Assembly (NCBI RefSeq): GCF_963677005.1
Contig: NZ_OY781616.1
Span: 3,644,501 to 3,708,500 of the forward strand
Reading direction: 5' to 3'
Length of the DNA stretch: 64,000 bases
DNA from: Maridesulfovibrio sp.
GTDB lineage: Bacteria > Desulfobacterota > Desulfovibrionia > Desulfovibrionales > Desulfovibrionaceae
The notes under the pieces are model-generated. The model saw only the letters and a program-made list of their open reading frames with translations. It had not been told where the DNA came from and made no database searches. Positions 28,870 to 38,202 of this stretch are shown here, piece after piece. Positions within the stretch are counted from its first letter, which is position 1; every line of letters starts with the position of its first letter. A program made the translations under genes and the position numbers.

Positions 28870-29172
28870 CTATTCAAGCAGGTAGTCGGCGCAGGGTTCT
28901 CCGTCTTCGAGACCATCAAGAATAGCATCAATGGCTTCTTCGGAATCTACACCTTTGAACCACCAGTTATCGGGCTGGATGACCATGATAGGACCGCTGT
29001 CACACTGTTTCAGACAGCTTGTGGCAACAACCAGGGCATCAAGGCCGCGATCAAGTATTTCTTCTTCAATGTACTGCAGGAATCCATCAGTCTGCTTGTG
29101 ACAGATGCCTTTGGGTTCTCCTGCTGCACGAAAACTCTGACAACAAATGACCATTCTCTCCGGGGTAGCCAT
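28870..29172 (-). CDS. Thioredoxin-like [2Fe-2S] ferredoxin
   Basis: A 100-residue thioredoxin-fold ferredoxin. Cys candidates: VICCQSFRAAGEPKGICHK and ATSCLKQCDSGP, the pattern of the Clostridium-type [2Fe-2S] proteins, including one encoded in Azotobacter nif clusters. It probably donates electrons for cofactor assembly or to nitrogenase reductase; which is not known. AAGGAG lies 7 nt before the ATG. The 153-nt gap upstream holds a weak -24/-12-like match only. Confidence 0.85.
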   Translation of the reverse strand: MATPERMVICCQSFRAAGEPKGICHKQTDGFLQYIEEEILDRGLDALVVATSCLKQCDSGPIMVIQPDNWWFKGVDSEEAIDAILDGLEDGEPCADYLLE

Positions 29173-29325
29173 ATTTCTCTCCTTGGTGCTGTTTTTTTAT
29201 TGGTTCTGCCTTCAAGATTGCTGGCGGCTTACCAGACCTTTTCCGGCGTTGCTGTTGGTGCTTTTATTAAATTCTGTGACTGGATATCTTGATAAAAAAT
29301 GTTTCAGGGTCCTGGTGCAGTGATC

Positions 29326-30462
29326 TTAGTTTTTGCACTTCTTTCCTTTCTTTCCTCCGCCGTAGAGCACATCTACAGTGCCTTCCACGTTCTCTTCGGA
29401 GATGATGACCCTTAATCCCTTTGATTCCAGTATCTGTTTCGGGTTTTCCCCGGCACTGGATGTCAGCAGCACGAAACAGTCGCTCAGAGTATCGGCAAGA
29501 GACTCCCATCTGGAATTTCCACCGCCGGGTTCAGGAGCGGGTCTTGTTTCGAGCAGGCAGGCCAGACCGTCTTCCCGGCGGCCGTAGATAAGAAGCTGGT
29601 GGGCCTGTCCGAGATGGAGGTCTATGTCCATTCCTGCAGTGCTGGCCACAGCCACGTTAGGACGTTCTCTCGTGGGGCGGGGCAGGGTGCTGCTCGGAGG
29701 AACTTCAACTTCCGCCCCGCATGTTTCCCACGGTTCCATGAGTTCAATATGCTTTGCGGCAAGTACACGGGCGGACTCAATCTGCTCATCGGATGCAGCG
29801 GAAAAGCTGCTGCCTTCCTCGGGGACGAAAGGTGATATGGACATGATGTCTGCGCCGTATTCTTTGACCGTTTTGGCTATCTCTTCTATGTGCCCTGCAT
29901 TTGCAGGATAAACAGTGGTACTGATATTCACGGTTAGTCCGGCCTTTTTGAAGGCCTTGATGGCCCCGGCCTGTTCCTCGACCAGTATTTTCGAGGCTTC
30001 GGCAAGGGGTACTGTTTTGGTTGACGGGCGAATCCAGGAATAAAGTTCTGCGGCTATTCCGGAATCGACCGCGTCCACCAGAACAGTGATGTGGGAGATT
30101 TTCAGTTCGGCCAGCTTGTCAACGTAATATGCTCCTCCGAAACCTACGGTGGAGATGCTTAAGGCCATTTCAGGAAATTTGGCTTTGACCAGCGCGAGAG
30201 CCGTATATGTTGCGTCAAATACGGTCAGGGGATCACCGGGGCCTGCGATGCTGACACAATCTATTTTTTTGCCGTCGCTTATGAGCTGTTCAAGGGCGGT
30301 TACCGCTGCCATCGGAGATATGGCGGCATTTGCCTTGGTATCGGAGGCAAAACGGATTCTTGCGTTTGCCCTGGGAGCTACCGGGAGATTCATGCAGGCA
30401 GGAGATGTTTTTACCGAAGCGCTGCAGTGAACAGTGGGATTGTGTGTGGGGGAAGAAGTCAT
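29326..30462 (-). CDS. NifB/NifX-like protein lacking the radical SAM cysteines
   Basis: A 378-residue protein that aligns end to end with NifB of this operon: N-terminal Cys pairs (VHC, PACMN), LPVAP, the GPGDP segment (SIAGPGDPLTVF) and a C-terminal NifX domain (VAVASTAGMDIDLHLGQAH). The site CNIQCNYC of NifB reads ANARIRFA, so all three cluster cysteines are gone; the later CKRCRADAVG motif is also lost. The frame is intact with a good ribosome site (GGAG), so it is not obvious decay. It may bind NifB-co or FeMo-co as a NifX-like carrier, or help NifB. It lies after nifK, behind a strong hairpin. Confidence 0.85.
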   Translation of the reverse strand: MTSSPTHNPTVHCSASVKTSPACMNLPVAPRANARIRFASDTKANAAISPMAAVTALEQLISDGKKIDCVSIAGPGDPLTVFDATYTALALVKAKFPEMALSISTVGFGGAYYVDKLAELKISHITVLVDAVDSGIAAELYSWIRPSTKTVPLAEASKILVEEQAGAIKAFKKAGLTVNISTTVYPANAGHIEEIAKTVKEYGADIMSISPFVPEEGSSFSAASDEQIESARVLAAKHIELMEPWETCGAEVEVPPSSTLPRPTRERPNVAVASTAGMDIDLHLGQAHQLLIYGRREDGLACLLETRPAPEPGGGNSRWESLADTLSDCFVLLTSSAGENPKQILESKGLRVIISEENVEGTVDVLYGGGKKGKKCKN

Positions 30463-30536
30463 AACTAACAGGCTCCGTTATTTGAATCTTGTGCCGCTGG
30501 TCCCCTGCGGAGGGGAATGGAAAAATTCGGGTTAGT

Positions 30537-30563
30537 CCCTGCGGCGGACAGGCCGCCGCAGGG
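30537..30563 (-). terminator. Attenuator-like hairpin after nifK
   Basis: CCCTGCGGCGG, loop ACAGG, CCGCCGCAGGG: a perfect 11-bp stem 12 nt after the nifK stop, with a T-run (ATTTTT) about 10 nt further on the minus strand. It probably lets nifHDK be made in excess over the assembly genes downstream. Confidence 0.65.
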
Positions 30564-30574
30564 AAGTATATGTA

Positions 30575-31948
30575 TTAGAGGACGAGATCGAAGGTTTTTT
30601 CGGAAGCATCGCGGTCCCGGCGATCCAGGAGCGCTCCGAGTATTTTTTCCAGGAGACGCAGGCCGCCTTTGTACCCCACGGTGGGGAAGTACTGATGGCC
30701 CTGGCGGTCCGTGATGGGGAATCCCCAGCGGATGAAGGGGATGTCTTCGTCACGGGCCATGTATTTGCCGTAGGAGTTACCCATGAGCAGATCCACAGGC
30801 TCGTTCTTGATCCACTGGTGGAGCAGGAACATATCGCCTTTGGCCTTGACCTTGACTTCGTAAGGCATGTCCGCAGTGAGTTCCTTGATGCGCTTTTCGA
30901 ACTTTTTGCCCGGAGTACCGGTAATGACGTATACGGGGCACATGTCGATGGAGCGCAGGAATTCGACCATGGAGATGAGCTGGTCGGGATCGCCGTAGAT
31001 GGCAACCCTTTTGCCGTAGAAGTACTGGTGCATGTCGGAGATCATGTCCACGAGCTGTCCGCGTTCGAAGGAGATCGAATCGGGGATGGATGCTCCGGCC
31101 ACGGTGCGCAGTACATCTATGAAACGGTCGGTGGCCTTGAGCCCGAAGGGCATATCCAGCACGGTGCAGGGCACTTTATGCTTGGAATCCAGCCAGCGTG
31201 CGCCGTCTGCGGAACACCATTCGCCCATGGCGATTGTTCCGATGGACTGGCTTGCTTCCTTGAGTTCCTTGATGGTTACACCGCCGTCGGGGAACATCTT
31301 GTATTCGCCGTTCAGGGGACCGTTGAGAACACCGGAAGTGTCCGGGAACATGGTGATGTCAACGCCGATCATTGAGCAGAGGCGTTTGATTTCTTCCATG
31401 TCGCTCGGTTCAACCCAGCCGGGAATGATGTTTACCTTGCCGTTCTTCTTGGAAGTAGGCTCGGCGAGCTGGGCCATGGCCTTGACCATGTTGGAGAATC
31501 CGGTGACATGCGAACCCACGTAACTGGGGGTGGGAGCACCGAATACGGTCTTGCCTTCGGGGATTTTGCCTTCCTTGGTAGCCTTGGTGATGATCTGTCC
31601 AAGGTCGTCACCGATTGTCTCGGAGAGACAGGTGGTGTGGATGGCGATTACATCCGGATCGTAAACCGTGAATATGTTGTTAATGGCCTGAATAAGGTTG
31701 GCCTGTCCGCCGAAAACCGATGCACCTTCAGTGAAGGAACTGGTAGCTGCGGAAATGGGTTCTTTATAGTGCCTTGTCAGCATGGACCTGTGGTATGCAC
31801 AGCAGCCCTGTGAACCGTGGGAATGGGGCAGGCAGCCCTTGATTCCCAGAGCGGCGTACATTGCGCCGATGGGCTGGCAGGTCTTTGCCGGGTTGATGAC
31901 GAGAGTGCTGCGGTCCGATATTTCTGTGGGTGTGTGTCTGAGTAACAT
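30575..31948 (-). CDS. nifK: NifK, nitrogenase MoFe protein beta subunit
   Basis: A 457-residue beta subunit, shorter at the N-terminus than the roughly 520-residue proteobacterial form, as usual for the anaerobe group. P-cluster cysteines lie in AKTCQPIGAMYA, GSQGCCAYHRS and HTTCLSETIGDD. It pairs with NifD. AAGGAG precedes the ATG and 12 nt separate it from nifD. Confidence 0.95.
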   Translation of the reverse strand: MLLRHTPTEISDRSTLVINPAKTCQPIGAMYAALGIKGCLPHSHGSQGCCAYHRSMLTRHYKEPISAATSSFTEGASVFGGQANLIQAINNIFTVYDPDVIAIHTTCLSETIGDDLGQIITKATKEGKIPEGKTVFGAPTPSYVGSHVTGFSNMVKAMAQLAEPTSKKNGKVNIIPGWVEPSDMEEIKRLCSMIGVDITMFPDTSGVLNGPLNGEYKMFPDGGVTIKELKEASQSIGTIAMGEWCSADGARWLDSKHKVPCTVLDMPFGLKATDRFIDVLRTVAGASIPDSISFERGQLVDMISDMHQYFYGKRVAIYGDPDQLISMVEFLRSIDMCPVYVITGTPGKKFEKRIKELTADMPYEVKVKAKGDMFLLHQWIKNEPVDLLMGNSYGKYMARDEDIPFIRWGFPITDRQGHQYFPTVGYKGGLRLLEKILGALLDRRDRDASEKTFDLVL

Positions 31949-31960
31949 TTTAAATTCTCC

Positions 31961-33598
31961 TTATTCCCACACAAATGTCGCGGTGAGTTCAGGTTTTTCC
32001 TGCCAAGGGGCTTTCATGTATCCCCAGACCTTGCTGTTCACGAGGCGATCGATTTCTCTATAGAAATTGATTGCTCCCTTGAAGCCTGCATAGGGGCCGC
32101 CGGAATCGTAGCTGTGAAGCTGTTTCATGGGGATACCGAGCTTCTGGATGGAGAATTTTTCCTTGATGCCTGCGCAGAAGAGGTCGGGCTTCAGGAGTTC
32201 CACCAGTTTTTCAGCTTCGTACTGGTTCAGGTCGTCGACTATGATGGTTCCCTTGTCCATATCGGTGTTGAGACCTTCATAATGTTTGAACTGGTAACCT
32301 GCGTCTTCCAGTGCTTTGATTTCTTCGGGAGTCTTGCGGGGGTTGTAGAGTTTTTCATCCGCTTCGACTTCGATTTCCTCAATGTTGCGGGAGTCAGCAT
32401 CCACTCTGATATCGGGGATTACGCGGCGTCCTTCGTAGTCGTCGCGGTGGGCAAACTCGTAACCTGCGGAAAGGGTTTTCATGCCCATTTCTGCGAACAG
32501 ATCCTGATAGTGGTGAGCACGGGAGCCACCAACGAAGAGCATTGCTGTCTTGCCTTCGGTACGGGGGCGTACTTCCGCTGCTACAGCCTGGATTTCAGGC
32601 ATTTCTTCAGCAATGACTTCTTCAATGCGGTCGATGAGTTTCTTGTCGCCGAAGTATTCGCCTATTTTGCGCAGGGACTTGGCGGTGGGCTCTGCACCGA
32701 TGAAGCTTACCTTGATCCAGGGAATGCCGTATTTGGTTTCGAGCATGTCAGCCACGTAGTTGATGGAGCGGTGACACATTACGCAGCTGAGGTCTGCGTG
32801 CTGAGCCGATGCGAACTGATCGTAGCTGGAGTTTCCGGAGAAGGTTGCGAGGTTGGTGATACCGCATTTTTTCAGTATGCGGTCAATCTCGAAACCGTCA
32901 CCGCCGATGTTGTATTCACCGAGCAGGTTGATTTTATATTCTTCGGTGCGGGGCTCCTCGTTTAATCCGACCAGGTGTGTGAACACTTCGTTGTTCGCAA
33001 TGTGGTGACCTGCGGACTGGGATACACCCTTGTAACCTTCGCAGGAGAAGGCGAAGACGTTGCAGTCGCCGAATTTTGCCTTCATCTTTCTGGCTACGGC
33101 GTGAACGTCGTCACCGATGAGGCCCACCGGACAGGTGGAGAAGATGCATATCCCCTTGGGATGGAAGAGGTCGTATGCCTCCTGGATAGATGCTTCGAGT
33201 TTCTTTTCTCCGCCGAAGATGATGTCTTTGTCCTGCATATCGGTGGAGAAACAGTAAGTCATATAGTTTTCGCCGTCGGGACCTGCATCGGTCTGGTTAC
33301 GGCGAGTAAGCCAGGAATAGAAGCCGCAGCCGATGGGGCCGTGGGTGATGTTCACGATGTCGCGGGTGGGGCCCATGATAACGCCCTTGCAGCCTGCGTA
33401 GGTGCAGCCGCGCATGGTGATGATGCCGGGGATGGTACGTACGTTTGCTACGATTTCCGGCGGTGCTTCACTTTCAGTGGCTTCATTGATCATTATCTGC
33501 TTGGCGCGTTTGCGGGCTACTTTAGGCGGATACTTCTTGAGAAGCTCGTTCTTGATGTCCGCCGGGTCCCACTGCACCACTTTGGTCTTGGTAGTCAT
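31961..33598 (-). CDS. nifD: NifD, nitrogenase MoFe protein alpha subunit
   Basis: A 545-residue alpha subunit. P-cluster cysteines lie in RGCTYAGCKGV, HGPIGCGFYSW and STCPVGLIGDD; the cofactor Cys lies in SCVMCHRSINYVAD and the cofactor His in QLHSYDSGGPYAGF. A long insert near 385-440 (rich in Glu/Asp, around EIEVEADEKL) distinguishes it from the roughly 490-residue aerobic type and fits the anaerobe/methanogen-like group. The presence of nifI genes between nifH and nifD supports that grouping. Confidence 0.96.
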   Translation of the reverse strand: MTTKTKVVQWDPADIKNELLKKYPPKVARKRAKQIMINEATESEAPPEIVANVRTIPGIITMRGCTYAGCKGVIMGPTRDIVNITHGPIGCGFYSWLTRRNQTDAGPDGENYMTYCFSTDMQDKDIIFGGEKKLEASIQEAYDLFHPKGICIFSTCPVGLIGDDVHAVARKMKAKFGDCNVFAFSCEGYKGVSQSAGHHIANNEVFTHLVGLNEEPRTEEYKINLLGEYNIGGDGFEIDRILKKCGITNLATFSGNSSYDQFASAQHADLSCVMCHRSINYVADMLETKYGIPWIKVSFIGAEPTAKSLRKIGEYFGDKKLIDRIEEVIAEEMPEIQAVAAEVRPRTEGKTAMLFVGGSRAHHYQDLFAEMGMKTLSAGYEFAHRDDYEGRRVIPDIRVDADSRNIEEIEVEADEKLYNPRKTPEEIKALEDAGYQFKHYEGLNTDMDKGTIIVDDLNQYEAEKLVELLKPDLFCAGIKEKFSIQKLGIPMKQLHSYDSGGPYAGFKGAINFYREIDRLVNSKVWGYMKAPWQEKPELTATFVWE

Positions 33599-33618
33599 TT
33601 CATATTCTCCTGAGGTGG

Positions 33619-33992
33619 TTAAGCGATGGACTTTGCGCCGGTTTCACCGGTTCTGACCCGTACTGAGTCGCCCATGGAGCTGACGAAAATTTTTCCGTCA
33701 CCGGGTTTTCCTGTCCGGTTGGCTTCCATGATTGCCTGTACTACGTCGTCCACGATTTCATCGGAACAACGGCGGTTACAATGCGTTTGGGGTAGAGGTT
33801 CCCCTTTTCACCGAGTACGGACGCTGCCTCCTCGTATCCGAGTTCTGCTCCCTCAAGCACCGCTGTGTTGACGAATCCCTTTCCCCGGCCCTGTGCTTCG
33901 TGGGCGAAGAAGGCGTCTACACCGGCTTCGGTGAGGGCTTTCTTTGTGCGGTTCATCTTGTTCATCCGCACTATTGCGATGATTTCCTTCAT
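33619..33992 (-). pseudogene. nifI2: nifI2, GlnB-like nitrogenase regulator, frameshifted
   Basis: The frame opens at ATG 33992 (AGGAGG upstream) with MKEIIAIVRMNKMNRTKKAL and runs through ILVTAVVP-like sequence, then hits TAG after PMKSWTT. Near 33756 one base appears to be missing: adding one G restores DEIVDDVVQAIMEANRTGKP and the GDGKIFV loop, ending at TAA 33619. The span is 374 nt, one short of a full 124-residue NifI2. The product as it stands lacks the C-terminal ATP/2-oxoglutarate loops. It may be a real mutation or a sequencing error; no slippery heptamer suggests programmed shifting. Confidence 0.85.
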
Positions 33993-33993
33993 G

Positions 33994-34341
33994 CTATGCC
34001 TCCTCAGCCGGGGCTGCTTCGTTGATTCCGGAGCTGATGGTGTAAACATCTTCAACTTCAGTTACGAAGATCTTGCCGTCGCCGAAGGCTCCTTTGGTAC
34101 CGGAGCGGGCTGCATCCATGATGGTATTGATAACGAAGTCTTTATCTTCGGATTTTACTACGCTCATAAGCATGGTCTTGGGGATTTCATCGTAAGTAAC
34201 TTCGCCGATTTTGATGCCGCGCTGCTTCCCGCGTCCTGCTACAGAGTACTTGGTTACGGCGGGAAAGCCGTTGTCCATGAGTGCTGCCAGGACGTCGTCC
34301 GCTTTTTCCGGTCTTACAATTGCTCTCACCATGATCATCAT
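33994..34341 (-). CDS. nifI1: NifI1, GlnB-like nitrogenase regulator
   Basis: A complete 115-residue PII-family protein: MVRAIVRPEKADDVLAALMD, AGRGKQRGI T-loop base and GDGKIFVTEVEDVY. In methanogens NifI1 and NifI2 form a complex that binds NifDK and shuts it off when ammonium lowers 2-oxoglutarate. Its position between nifH and nifD is the standard one. One base separates it from nifI2, which is frameshifted here, so its partner may be missing. Confidence 0.93.
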   Translation of the reverse strand: MMIMVRAIVRPEKADDVLAALMDNGFPAVTKYSVAGRGKQRGIKIGEVTYDEIPKTMLMSVVKSEDKDFVINTIMDAARSGTKGAFGDGKIFVTEVEDVYTISSGINEAAPAEEA

Positions 34342-34389
34342 TGTGTTTCTCTCCTTGTGTGCTTTGGAATAGGGGGGTGCTGCTGTGTA

Positions 34390-35454
<1,065 letters not shown>

Positions 35455-35480
35455 TTATTGTATTACGCAGAAAATTGATT

Positions 35481-35498
35481 TTGGCATCAATTATGCTT
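35481..35498 (+). promoter_or_regulatory. Sigma-54 promoter of nifV
   Basis: TTGGCATCAATTATGCTT: GG and GC separated by exactly 10 nt, 43 nt before the nifV ATG. It diverges from the nifH promoter, about 200 nt away. Confidence 0.8.
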
Positions 35499-35540
35499 CA
35501 CTGAAGAAGTGAACTGTTTTAATCCGTGGAGGATAACAAA

Positions 35541-36647
35541 ATGCTGATAGATACCACCTTGCGCGAAGGAGCGCAGCTGTTCGGAGCATATTTCAACGTT
35601 GAAACCCGCAAGCGCATTGCCGACGGACTCATTGAAATGGGCGTGGATGAAATCGAGATGGGCTGGGTCGGACAGGAAGGTATCCACGAATTTGCCGGGT
35701 ATTTGAGCCGTGCAGCTAATGGAACGCATCTCAGTGTCTGGTCCCCGTGCAGGGAAAAGGATATACTGGCTGCTGCCGAGCTTCCCGTTGATCGTATAAA
35801 TATAGGCGTCCCGGTTTCGGACCTGCATATTGAGAAACGTCTGGACACGGACCGTCAGTCCATGCTGCGTAAGCTCGCTGCAGCCATACACACTGCCCGG
35901 GAAGCCGGTTTCAAGTATATCTCGGTCGGTCTTGAAGATATTTCGCGAGCCGATCCCGATTTTTCCATGAGCATGGCCCTGCACGCGGAGGTCTGCGGAG
36001 CATCCAGAGTCAGGCTTTCGGATTCGCTTGGACAACTCACTCCGCTTGCCATGGCTGAACTTGTAGCCAGGTTCAGATCGAGAATAAAAATTGATATCGC
36101 CGTTCACTGTCATGATGATTTCGGCATGGCTACCGCCAACTCAGTAACAGCTCTGGATTCCGGTGCGGATTATGCGGACGTGTCGGTGATGGGAATCGGC
36201 GAGCGTTCAGGAATAGCTGCCACGGAGGAGCTTGTCGCACACCTGTCCATCCGTGGCGGAAGGGATAGCTATTCTACCGAAGTTCTGAAAGACGTTTGTC
36301 TGTTTGTTTCTTCTGCCGCGAGGGTTCCTGTTTCCAGGACCAAGGCCGTGGTCGGTACTGATATTTTCGCTTGTGAGTCCGGACTCCACACACACGCGCT
36401 CAGCAAGCTCCCGGAGTTGTTTGAACCGTACAATCCCGAGTCTGTCGGCACCTCGCGCAAGGTTGCCGTCGGAGGCAAAAGCGGGCGCGCTGCCGTAAGG
36501 TCTGCCTTGTCCGAATGCGGGGTGGACAGTGCCGGAGCCGATATCGCTTCACTGACAGAAGCTGTGCGGCAGCTTTCGTGCCGTCTCAGCAGGCCCCTTA
36601 CTCGTAGCGAACTTATCCGGTTAAGCAGTGGCGAGGTGTTGTCATGA
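35541..36647 (+). CDS. nifV: NifV, homocitrate synthase
   Basis: A 368-residue enzyme of the DRE-TIM family that condenses acetyl-CoA with 2-oxoglutarate to homocitrate, the organic ligand of FeMo-co. N-terminal DTTLREGAQ, then HCHDDFGMATANS (metal-binding His residues) and GERSGIAATEELV are visible. GTGGAGG lies 9 nt before the ATG. It is divergent from nifH with its own sigma-54 promoter. Slightly shorter than leucine-pathway relatives, with no regulatory domain, as expected. It heads a putative operon with three unknown genes. Confidence 0.93.
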   Translation: MLIDTTLREGAQLFGAYFNVETRKRIADGLIEMGVDEIEMGWVGQEGIHEFAGYLSRAANGTHLSVWSPCREKDILAAAELPVDRINIGVPVSDLHIEKRLDTDRQSMLRKLAAAIHTAREAGFKYISVGLEDISRADPDFSMSMALHAEVCGASRVRLSDSLGQLTPLAMAELVARFRSRIKIDIAVHCHDDFGMATANSVTALDSGADYADVSVMGIGERSGIAATEELVAHLSIRGGRDSYSTEVLKDVCLFVSSAARVPVSRTKAVVGTDIFACESGLHTHALSKLPELFEPYNPESVGTSRKVAVGGKSGRAAVRSALSECGVDSAGADIASLTEAVRQLSCRLSRPLTRSELIRLSSGEVLS

Positions 36648-36862
36648 GCCTTTTCAAACGCGCACTGATGATTTTTTTCTGGATTTCCATGATGGCCCGC
36701 CCTGCGTATTCAGCCTGCCTGCCTCTCATGCAGCAGGCGCACGTAGTGGCGATCGGTTCTGCCTGCCCAGCGGCATCTTCAGCCGTTGCCACGGAACTGT
36801 TGTATCCTGGAGGATACGGGTATGACGATCATGGACATCACCGCATTCCTTACGAACCATAG
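36644..36862 (+). CDS. Small secreted protein of unknown function
   Basis: A 72-residue reading frame whose ATG overlaps the nifV stop (ATGA), with a plausible signal peptide (MSLFKRALMIFFWISMMARP, cleavage near AYSA). The mature part contains two Cys and ends HGHHRIPYEP. Its 3' end overlaps the next frame by 41 nt. Coupling to nifV supports it, but the short length and overlap leave doubt. Confidence 0.5.
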   Translation: MSLFKRALMIFFWISMMARPAYSACLPLMQQAHVVAIGSACPAASSAVATELLYPGGYGYDDHGHHRIPYEP

Positions 36863-37061
36863 ACCGTCTGTAACAGTCGTTCTGGTTCTGCTTGTTGTGG
36901 CGGCATCCGCAACATATCTTCTGGTCAGGAACAGGCTGCGCGTGCATCCGGGATCAAGTGGCGCGTTCAGCAGAAAAAGTTTAAAAAAAAGTAATTCCCG
37001 GAAAGAGGGCCCTATTTCCCTAGGAATAAGGAGGGCAGTCAATGAATTTATGCGTAACTGA
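36822..37061 (+). CDS. Small single-pass membrane protein of unknown function
   Basis: A 79-residue protein with one hydrophobic helix (VTVVLVLLVVAASATYLLV) and a basic C-terminal tail (SRKSLKKSNSRKE). The ATG at 36822 has TGGAGGATACGGGT upstream. It overlaps the next gene start by 20 nt. I recognise no family; being in the nifV transcript suggests a nitrogen-fixation or envelope link. Confidence 0.6.
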   Translation: MTIMDITAFLTNHRPSVTVVLVLLVVAASATYLLVRNRLRVHPGSSGAFSRKSLKKSNSRKEGPISLGIRRAVNEFMRN

Positions 37062-37992
37062 TATCGGGGACATTCCCGTTGCCGGCCCTGTAGAATCTTA
37101 TGGGAGCGGCGCGGTTCGCTCCTGTTCTCCCGTAGGCAGATGTGTACTCAGCACCGAGGCCGGTGAACTTGTCCCGCAATATTCTACAGATGACCTGCGC
37201 CGCAAGACTGTGCAGGCAATACATTTTCATGAAAACGGCAATGTGAGAAGTCTGTCGCTGGAGGAAAAAACACCGGTCTTTACCCCTGCCGGAATCATTC
37301 CCGCCGAGATGATCACTTTTTATAAATCCGGTCACGTCAAGCGGGTCTTTCCGCTTAATGGTAAACTTTCCGGCTACTGGGCGCAGGAGGATGAAGAGGC
37401 TCTTGCAACTCCTATAGCACTGGACACGCCTGCCGGGCCGATTTCTGTCAAACTCATCAGCATATGTTTTTATGAAAGCGGTGATCTGCGGTCCGTTACC
37501 CTGTGGCCCGGAGAAATTGTGACAGTGGGGACTCCCGCCGGATCACTCAAAGTCAGGACAGGGATGAGTTTCAGGCAGGACGGAAGCCTTATTTCCGTAG
37601 AGCCGGCCGTACCGGTTCAGGTAAAAACTCCGGCGGGGACGGTTACCTGCTACGATCCTGATGCCGTTGGAATTCACGGAGACACCAATTCTCTGGTTTT
37701 TGACTGCTCGGGAAATGTTACCCGTCTGGTAACGACCCTGACTTCCATAACTGCAACCCATTATTCGGGACGCAAGGCCGCTTTCATTCCGGAATCCCGC
37801 GATTCGCTTTGCGGAGACGGAGACAAGGAGATGGTCCCCATGTTGGTATCTTTTGAGGCTGGTGGGATGACAATTCAGAGTAACCCGAAAATCGCCGGTG
37901 TCTATATTGATTTTGACGAGTACGAAGTGAGAACCGATCCTTTTCTCCCGCAACTTGGTAATATGCTCGGAGGACTCAAGTGTTCAGTCTGA
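37042..37992 (+). CDS. Unknown beta-repeat protein in the nifV operon
   Basis: A 316-residue protein with four related units, each with a TPAG turn followed by a YKSGHVKR/FYESGDLRSV-type strand pair, resembling MORN/YwqK-like hairpin repeats. No signal peptide or membrane helix is seen. It begins after AAGGAGGGCAGTCA, and overlaps the previous frame by 20 nt. I do not recognise the family with confidence. Its place suggests expression with nifV under NifA. Confidence 0.8.
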   Translation: MNLCVTDIGDIPVAGPVESYGSGAVRSCSPVGRCVLSTEAGELVPQYSTDDLRRKTVQAIHFHENGNVRSLSLEEKTPVFTPAGIIPAEMITFYKSGHVKRVFPLNGKLSGYWAQEDEEALATPIALDTPAGPISVKLISICFYESGDLRSVTLWPGEIVTVGTPAGSLKVRTGMSFRQDGSLISVEPAVPVQVKTPAGTVTCYDPDAVGIHGDTNSLVFDCSGNVTRLVTTLTSITATHYSGRKAAFIPESRDSLCGDGDKEMVPMLVSFEAGGMTIQSNPKIAGVYIDFDEYEVRTDPFLPQLGNMLGGLKCSV

Positions 37993-38041
37993 GCAGGATA
38001 TTTTCTATAGGATAATAATACTCTCTCTCCCTTTAGTTGCT

Positions 38042-38074
38042 GGCGGGTCTGGATGAAAATCCGGGCCCGCTTCG
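38042..38074. terminator. Hairpin after the nifV operon
   Basis: GCGGGTCTGGAT, GAAA loop, ATCCGGGCCCGC: a stem with two G-T wobbles in the convergent gap between the 316-residue gene and larB. No T-run, so a weak or factor-dependent terminator. Confidence 0.4.
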
Positions 38075-38202
38075 TGCTGTTGACGGATCAATATCTGCTG
38101 CGTTGCTGAGAACAGTATGAAATTCACGCATGCCTATCTGCGCTTGTTTCCTTAAGTCTTGCTTAGACGCACTTAACAGAATGCAACCTTTCGTATTTGC
38201 GA

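Noticed and set aside
29226..29246. Sigma-54 promoter before the [2Fe-2S] ferredoxin gene
   Set aside because: The minus strand has GG and GC at the right spacing, but other consensus bases are poor (TGGTAA, AGCAA). Not enough to call.
33740..33770. Programmed ribosomal frameshift in nifI2
   Set aside because: The junction GTTCCGATGAAATCG has no slippery heptamer and no clear downstream stem; a simple deletion or sequencing error is more likely.
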